Assembly: GCA_955652845.1 (NCBI GenBank)
Contig: CATPBY010000540.1
Location: forward strand, 1 to 11,690
Length of the DNA: 11,690 nucleotides
Direction: 5' to 3'
Source of the DNA: an uncultured Terriglobales bacterium
Lineage (GTDB): Bacteria > Acidobacteriota > Terriglobia > Terriglobales > Acidobacteriaceae
A program made the position numbers and the translations under genes. Every line of letters starts with the position of its first letter. The stretch's first letter is position 1. The notes beneath the pieces were generated by a model that had not been told where the DNA came from, ran no database searches, and saw only the letters and a program-made list of their open reading frames with translations. Positions 7,840-11,690 of the stretch are shown in pieces.

Positions 7840-10488
7840 ATGGCTTTAGCTTCTGGCACAAGACTCGGACCTTATGAAATTGTTGCACCTGCAGGTTCGG
7901 GGGGCATGGGCGAAGTGTATCGTGCGCGTGATTCCCGTCTCGACCGTTCCGTTGCCATCAAAATTCTGCCGGCGCATCTGTCTGAAAGCGCCGAAGCTCG
8001 ACAACGCTTCGAACGGGAAGCACGAGCGCTCTCTTCTTTAAGTCATCCCAATCTCTGCCATCTTTACGACGTGGGTGAACACGGCGGCACCAGCTACCTA
8101 GTGATGGAATACCTGGAAGGCGAGACGCTAGCTGACCGGCTTCGTAAAGGGCCATTGCACCTCGACCAGCTTCTGAAAGTCGGGGTAGAGATTTGCCAGG
8201 GGCTGGAAAAGGCGCATCGCAAGGGAGTGGTTCATCGCGACCTGAAACCGGGCAACATCATGCTCACTGGAAGCGGCACCAAGGTGATGGATTTTGGCCT
8301 TGCGAAAACTGCGGCTGCGGCCGTTGAAGTGGTCGCTTCTTCGGACTCGCTCGATACCATGTCGCGTCCGCTAACCAAAGAAGGAATGATCGTCGGAACA
8401 TTCCAATATATGTCCCCAGAGCAGGTAGAGGGGCGTGAGGCTGATGCACGCAGTGACATCTTCTCTCTAGGGTCAGTGCTGTACGAGATGGTGACTGGTA
8501 AGCGTGCCTTCGAGGGTAAAACTACCGCCAGCACCATTGCCGCCATCTTGGCCGGCGAGCCAAAACCTATATCAGCGATTCAGCCGATGTCTCCGCCGGC
8601 GCTCGAGCACGTTGTCATGACGTGCCTGGCGAAGGATCCGGATGAGCGCTTCCAGACCGCACACGACGTCAAATTGGATCTCCAGTGGGTCGCGCGGGCG
8701 GGTGCGCAAAGTGCCGTAGCAGCGCGATCCTCCGCTGTGCGCTCGCACGCGGACCGCGTTGCGCGGTTGTTGCTCGCCATTATGGTTCTGCTTGTGACGG
8801 CCGGAGGCACATTTTGGTGGATGCAGGCGCACCAGGCGCCTCCGCCAATGTTCTTTAACGATTCTGTATCCTCGGCTGTCAGCGACGTCGCCTTGTCGCC
8901 CGATGGGCGGGTTTTGGCGATGGTTACCTATTCGGAACAAGCCAACAAGAACATGATATGGACGCAGAGAGTCGGTGGCCGAGATGCAAATGCTGTGCCC
9001 GGAACCGAAGGTGCGTTCCATCCGTTCTGGTCACCCGATGGCCGATCCGTAGGATTTTTCTCGCAGGGAAAGCTCAAGAAAGTGGATGTCAACTCCGGAA
9101 GGTCAGCCCAGATATTGTGCGATGCTCCCCACGGCCGTGGCGGCACCTGGAATCGAGACGGAGTCATCTTGTTTTCACCGGAGGGCTTCGGTGGGCTGTA
9201 CCGGGTTTCGTCGGGAGGGGGCACGCCAACCGAGGTCACCAAGGCGGACGCCTCCCGCTCGGAATGGAGCCACCGATGGCCGGTATTTCTTCCCGACGGC
9301 CGGCACTTCCTCTTCTTAGCAGCTAACTTCTCGGGACATTTCGAAAAAAATGAGATCTTTGTAGGTTCTCTGGATTCTGCTGAGAAGTGGCCCGTCGTCA
9401 GCGCCAGCTCGAATGCGGTTTATGCCGAGCCTTATCTGTTGTACGTGAAAGACAACGCCCTGGTAGCCCAGCGCTTCGACCCTCGCCGATACGTGCTCAG
9501 TGGAGAACCGCACGCGCTCAGCGACGGAGTTCAATACATCCCCACCATCGATCTTGCCGTTTTCGACGCTGCTGGCAAGGGGACCTTGGTGGCACAAACT
9601 GGAACGGGCGCGGTAAGGTCGCAATTGATGTGGTTCGACAGGAACGGAAAACCTTCTGGTGCAGTCGGGACGCCGGGCATTTTCGGCAACCTGTCTCTCT
9701 CGCCCGACGACCGGCGGGTGGTCGTTGACCAGACTGACAGCGACGGTCGTCACATCAATATCTGGATTTACGAATTAGCCAATGCAGCAGCTTCCCGACT
9801 TACTTTTAACCTGGCCGTTGACCAGTTGCCCGCGTGGAGTCCGGATGGCAAGCGGGTGGTTTTCGGGTCGAACCAAAAGCTGCGCTTCCTTCTATACGAA
9901 AAGAATTCAGATGGCTCCGGGTCCGCACAGGAGATCGCGGACCTCGGGGCTGAGGAGGTCGGACCATGGAGCTGGTCTCGCGATGGCAAGTACCTATTGG
10001 TCATGAAGAACAAAGCGCTTTGGTATCTGACGTTCTCCGATTACCAAGCGAGGCCGCTGGTCGAAAGCGGCGGCAACATCCGCAATGGTCAGTTTTCACC
10101 TGATGGGCGCTTCGTGGCTTATTCCTCTAACGAAAACGGGAATTGGGAAATTTATGTGTCGCCTTTCCCCAGCGGAAACAGCAAATGGCAGGTATCGAGA
10201 GGAGGAGGCGAAGAGCCGCGATGGAGCGGGAACGGCAAAGAATTATTCTATCTGTCAGGCGAGGGCAAGATGATGTTAGTCGAGATGAAGGCAGGTGGCA
10301 CCTTCGAAACCGGACCACCGGTGACTCTGTTTCAGACCCGTACCCGACAGGCGGTTTCCTTTATGGACGCTTTTTCTTACGATGTGACCAGCGACGGGCG
10401 GAAGTTTCTGATCAACACGCGAGTGGACGAGCCCAATGCGTCACCTCTGTCGGTTGTTCTTAATTGGTCCTCAGAGATTGAGAAGTAG
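7840..10488 (+). CDS. transmembrane Ser/Thr protein kinase with C-terminal PD40 (WD40-like) repeats
   Basis: Encodes 882 residues. Residues about 13-285 are a Hanks-type (PknB-like) kinase with all key elements: glycine loop GSGGMGEVY (19-27), VAIK with Lys41, alpha-C Glu60 (FEREARAL), catalytic loop HRDLKPGN (132-139, Asp134), DFG (151-153), GTFQYMSPEQ in place of the APE motif (about 186-195) and DIFSLGSVLYEM. It should therefore be active. One hydrophobic helix at about 308-328 (ARLLLAIMVLLVTAGGTFWWM) puts the kinase in the cytoplasm and the remaining 550 residues outside. That part holds repeated PD40 blades, VALSPDGRVLAMVTY, PFWSPDGRSVGFF, AWSPDGKRVVFGS, QFSPDGRFVAYSSNENGNWE and VTSDGRKFLINT, probably one or two beta-propellers like the TolB C-terminal domain. 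These may sense a ligand or partner. Start chosen at the ATG after the -10 box; MALASGTRLGPYEI is the usual N-terminus in this family. Substrates are unknown. Confidence 0.95.
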   Translation: MALASGTRLGPYEIVAPAGSGGMGEVYRARDSRLDRSVAIKILPAHLSESAEARQRFEREARALSSLSHPNLCHLYDVGEHGGTSYLVMEYLEGETLADRLRKGPLHLDQLLKVGVEICQGLEKAHRKGVVHRDLKPGNIMLTGSGTKVMDFGLAKTAAAAVEVVASSDSLDTMSRPLTKEGMIVGTFQYMSPEQVEGREADARSDIFSLGSVLYEMVTGKRAFEGKTTASTIAAILAGEPKPISAIQPMSPPALEHVVMTCLAKDPDERFQTAHDVKLDLQWVARAGAQSAVAARSSAVRSHADRVARLLLAIMVLLVTAGGTFWWMQAHQAPPPMFFNDSVSSAVSDVALSPDGRVLAMVTYSEQANKNMIWTQRVGGRDANAVPGTEGAFHPFWSPDGRSVGFFSQGKLKKVDVNSGRSAQILCDAPHGRGGTWNRDGVILFSPEGFGGLYRVSSGGGTPTEVTKADASRSEWSHRWPVFLPDGRHFLFLAANFSGHFEKNEIFVGSLDSAEKWPVVSASSNAVYAEPYLLYVKDNALVAQRFDPRRYVLSGEPHALSDGVQYIPTIDLAVFDAAGKGTLVAQTGTGAVRSQLMWFDRNGKPSGAVGTPGIFGNLSLSPDDRRVVVDQTDSDGRHINIWIYELANAAASRLTFNLAVDQLPAWSPDGKRVVFGSNQKLRFLLYEKNSDGSGSAQEIADLGAEEVGPWSWSRDGKYLLVMKNKALWYLTFSDYQARPLVESGGNIRNGQFSPDGRFVAYSSNENGNWEIYVSPFPSGNSKWQVSRGGGEEPRWSGNGKELFYLSGEGKMMLVEMKAGGTFETGPPVTLFQTRTRQAVSFMDAFSYDVTSDGRKFLINTRVDEPNASPLSVVLNWSSEIEK

Positions 10489-10668
10489 GTGCCTAGGAAT
10501 CGACTGCACCCGGGAGTCTCGTAGCATGTAACGCGACCCAATTCCAGGATCAAAAACCAGACGATCCCGACAGTTATCGCCGGATGACGGCAACCCTAAA
10601 ATAATCCCAAGGTCAGAGTAGCCGACCAACCGTCCGTGATCGGCCGGATCGGCCACCTGCTGCGTGGG
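10489..10668. other. non-coding stretch after the kinase
   Basis: From the kinase stop to the relic's -10 region I see no gene. A weak GGTGC/GCACC pairing (10488-10510, 13-base loop, no T-run) follows the stop and is a poor terminator candidate. The right part, from 10621, resembles the region upstream of the intact kinase. Confidence 0.4.
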
Positions 10669-10675
10669 CTATAAC
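10669..10675 (+). promoter_or_regulatory. decayed -10 region of the kinase relic
   Basis: CTATAACTGCGCGCAC (10669-10684) parallels CTATAATGGCGCGCAC (7822-7837) before the intact kinase, at the same distance from the start codon position. Weaker resemblance reaches back to GCCGACCA at 10621 (GCCGACCA at 7769). It shows that the relic once carried the same close promoter-to-start layout. Confidence 0.45.
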
Positions 10676-10686
10676 TGCGCGCACGG

Positions 10687-10791
10687 ACGGCTCTAGCTTC
10701 TGGCGCCTTATGAAGTCCAGTCGCGACTAGGTGCGGGCGGCATGGGTGAAGTGTATCGCGCCAAGACACACGCCTCGAGCGCACCGTCGCC
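10687..10791 (+). pseudogene. relic of a Ser/Thr kinase N-terminus
   Basis: This stretch matches the start of the kinase at 7840 but cannot be translated as such. ACGGCTCTAGCTTCTGGC (10687-10704) corresponds to ATGGCTTTAGCTTCTGGC at 7840-7857, with the ATG changed to ACG. About 11 bases are then missing, shifting the frame. From 10706 the text reads PYEVQSRLGAGGMGEVYRA, an intact kinase glycine loop. Another single-base loss near 10765 shifts the frame again, to DTRLERTVA (10765-10791). Similarity then stops abruptly where the Lys-bearing strand (VAIK) should follow. The relic is closer in wording to other acidobacterial kinases (DTRLERTVA) than an exact copy of its neighbour, so it may be an old paralogue rather than a recent duplicate. 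Confidence 0.8.
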
Positions 10792-10793
10792 AG

Positions 10794-10929
10794 CGCCAGC
10801 GCTCCCGTCCAGCAATTCCAGACGATACCGTCATAATCGAGAATCCTTCGAAACTCGGCCGTGGCGGTGTCGCCTTGTCCGGAAGCAAGGTATGCCTCGC
10901 CACGTCCATAGCCCGAATGAAGGCAGGAA
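10794..10929 (-). pseudogene. relic of the TPR C-terminal region of a kinase/TPR protein
   Basis: On the minus strand this reads YGRGEAYLASGQGDTATAEF, then RRILDYDGIVWNCWTGALA. That is the conserved C-terminal TPR segment of many acidobacterial Ser/Thr kinase-TPR and winged-helix-TPR proteins (usual form, from memory: VRGEAYLAAGQG..AA.EFQKILDH.GIV.NCWTGALAHLG). Only about 45 residues are recognisable. There is no upstream kinase, and after GALA the similarity ends at 10794, exactly where the plus-strand kinase relic begins on the other strand. An open frame of 158 codons (11072 to 10596) covers it, but its flanks are unrelated to the family, so I treat it as a fragment and not a gene. Confidence 0.7.
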
Positions 10930-10965
10930 GTGTTGGCAATTCGATGGCTGGAGGCGGTCACAGAC

Positions 10966-11514
10966 CTAGGTTTGACTGGGGAAGAACCCGCCCGTGCCGA
11001 TCCACAATTCCGCGAGGGATTTGAGATTCTTCTTGTAAGTGCGGGTGACCATGAATTCCTTTCCGCCCTCAACTCGAAGGCAGTATTCCCCCGTCGAAAG
11101 CGGCCTGATTTCTTCTACAAACGAGGTGTTCACGAGCACAGATCGGTGGATGCGGATGAATCCGTGGGTTTCGAGCGTTTCTGCCATCACCGAAATAGAC
11201 TCCCGCATTAGATAGGAACTCGCTTTCCGTTGGAGCCACACGCATTTACCCTTAGCCCGAACGGAGACCACGTCGCCCAGATTGATAAAGAGAATCTTTC
11301 CGCTGACTTTGATAGCTACCCGGAGAGACTGTGGCTTCGCAAGCGCCTGCAACCGTGGGGAAGTTTCAGTGGGTCTGGCAGCTTGTTCTCCCGCGTGGAG
11401 TGCCGTGGCCCCGGGTGCACGCGAATGCTCCTCCACGCGGTCAAGGAGAGAATCGCCAGCGCCTTCTGGACTCGAAACTGCATGTCCGGCTGGGCCCATC
11501 TCCAGAGGGTTCAT
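10966..11514 (-). CDS. stand-alone LytTR DNA-binding domain protein
   Basis: Encodes 182 residues. The ATG at 11514 has AGGA (11522-11525 on the minus strand) seven bases before it. Residues about 66-172 are a LytTR domain: LRVAIKVSGKILFINLGDVV, SYLMRESISVMAETLETHGF, IRIHRSVLVNTSFVEEIRPL and STGEYCLRVEGGKEFMVTRT, followed by YKKNLKSLAELW. All core beta-strand and recognition motifs (the IHRS-VNT segment and the YKKNL end) are present, so DNA binding is likely intact. Residues 1-65 are Ala/Pro/Glu-rich with no recognisable receiver domain, unlike AgrA/LytR response regulators. Such short LytTR proteins are frequent in Acidobacteriota, and how they are controlled is unclear. It sits between two gene relics, so it has no preserved operon partner. 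It may act as a transcription factor of unknown target. Confidence 0.88.
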   Translation of the reverse strand: MNPLEMGPAGHAVSSPEGAGDSLLDRVEEHSRAPGATALHAGEQAARPTETSPRLQALAKPQSLRVAIKVSGKILFINLGDVVSVRAKGKCVWLQRKASSYLMRESISVMAETLETHGFIRIHRSVLVNTSFVEEIRPLSTGEYCLRVEGGKEFMVTRTYKKNLKSLAELWIGTGGFFPSQT

Positions 11515-11529
11515 CTTGATGTCCTACAT

Positions 11530-11689
11530 AACGGGGCAGGCGTCACATCCGACCACGTGCCGGGCAGGTCAATCGCTACGAGGTGAACTTCCTCGCCAAG
11601 CGGGGCATCACCTTGTGATAGTCGTACCAATCCTCGGGAAACGGATGTAGCAGGATCACGGTCGGGCCGGTTCCGCCGCGAACGTAGCG
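11530..11689 (-). pseudogene. frameshifted alpha/beta-hydrolase remnant (runs off right edge)
   Basis: Reading leftward from the right edge gives YVRGGTGPTVILLHPFPEDW followed by YDYHKVMPRLARKFT, the start of an alpha/beta hydrolase of the epoxide-hydrolase/haloalkane-dehalogenase kind, whose relatives read VLLHGFPEDWYEY..MPRLA..F. A TAG at 11576-11578 closes this frame. Shifting the frame by one at about 11579 restores VAIDLPG and then WSDVTP (about 11580 to 11540), as in VAIDLPG.G.SD of the family. The HG of the oxyanion motif is HP here. Homology fades about 11530 and the LytTR gene begins at 11514. The catalytic Ser, Asp and His region is absent, so this is a truncated pseudogene. The upstream end lies outside the window. 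Confidence 0.7.
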
Positions 11690-11690
11690 G

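Noticed and set aside
10638..10654. GATCGGCC repeated twice with one base between
   Set aside because: An 8-base GC-rich repeat in GC-rich non-coding DNA, with no further copies or symmetry to suggest a site.
10731..11211. Plus-strand small open frames (75-97 codons) over the relic and LytTR region
   Set aside because: One contains the glycine-loop fragment by chance of frame, the rest shadow LytTR; none continues with family-like sequence.
1..11690. CRISPR arrays, tRNA or rRNA genes, transposases, phage or toxin-antitoxin genes
   Set aside because: Looked for on both strands; no repeat array, cloverleaf, transposase motif or terminal inverted repeat was found, including in the relic region where a mobile element might be expected.

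Overview
The window looks like a chromosomal piece from an Acidobacteriota member, of the Koribacter/Solibacter/Terriglobia kind. Three things suggest this, all by recognition of sequence style and not by any search: an Oar-like TonB-dependent receptor with a carboxypeptidase-regulatory-like N-terminus, a receptor Ser/Thr kinase with PD40 (WD40-like) repeats that opens with MALASGTRLGPYEI, and a small stand-alone LytTR regulator. No RNA genes, CRISPR array, insertion sequence or phage gene could be recognised.

Layout. Positions 1-3312 (+) hold a TonB-dependent outer-membrane receptor whose 5' end lies outside the window. It faces, with a 36-bp gap, a three-gene minus-strand set. Read in its own direction this is an exported LVIVD-repeat protein (7485 to 6040), a 12-TM major facilitator of the aromatic-acid:H+ symporter type (5948 to 4578) and a creatinase/prolidase-fold (M24) protein (4581 to 3349). 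The last two overlap by four bases (GTGA), so coupled translation is likely. The set reads as a small uptake-and-hydrolysis cassette, with the receptor as a possible outer-membrane partner. The substrate is unknown. The M24 protein appears to lack most of the family's metal ligands.

Positions 7486-7839 form a divergent regulatory region. It holds a perfect 12-bp palindrome on the LVIVD side and a TATAAT box only 11 bases before the kinase ATG, which suggests a leaderless kinase mRNA. Positions 7840-10488 (+) encode an 882-aa transmembrane Ser/Thr kinase with a C-terminal beta-propeller-like sensor.

Positions 10489-11690 are a small gene graveyard with one intact gene. There is a decayed plus-strand copy of a kinase start, including its -10 box and an ACG where the ATG should be. 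It runs directly into a decayed minus-strand fragment of the TPR tail typical of acidobacterial kinase/TPR proteins. Next come an intact LytTR-domain gene (minus, 10966-11514) and a frameshifted alpha/beta-hydrolase remnant that enters from the right edge. The region therefore records repeated duplication, inversion and loss among kinase paralogues.
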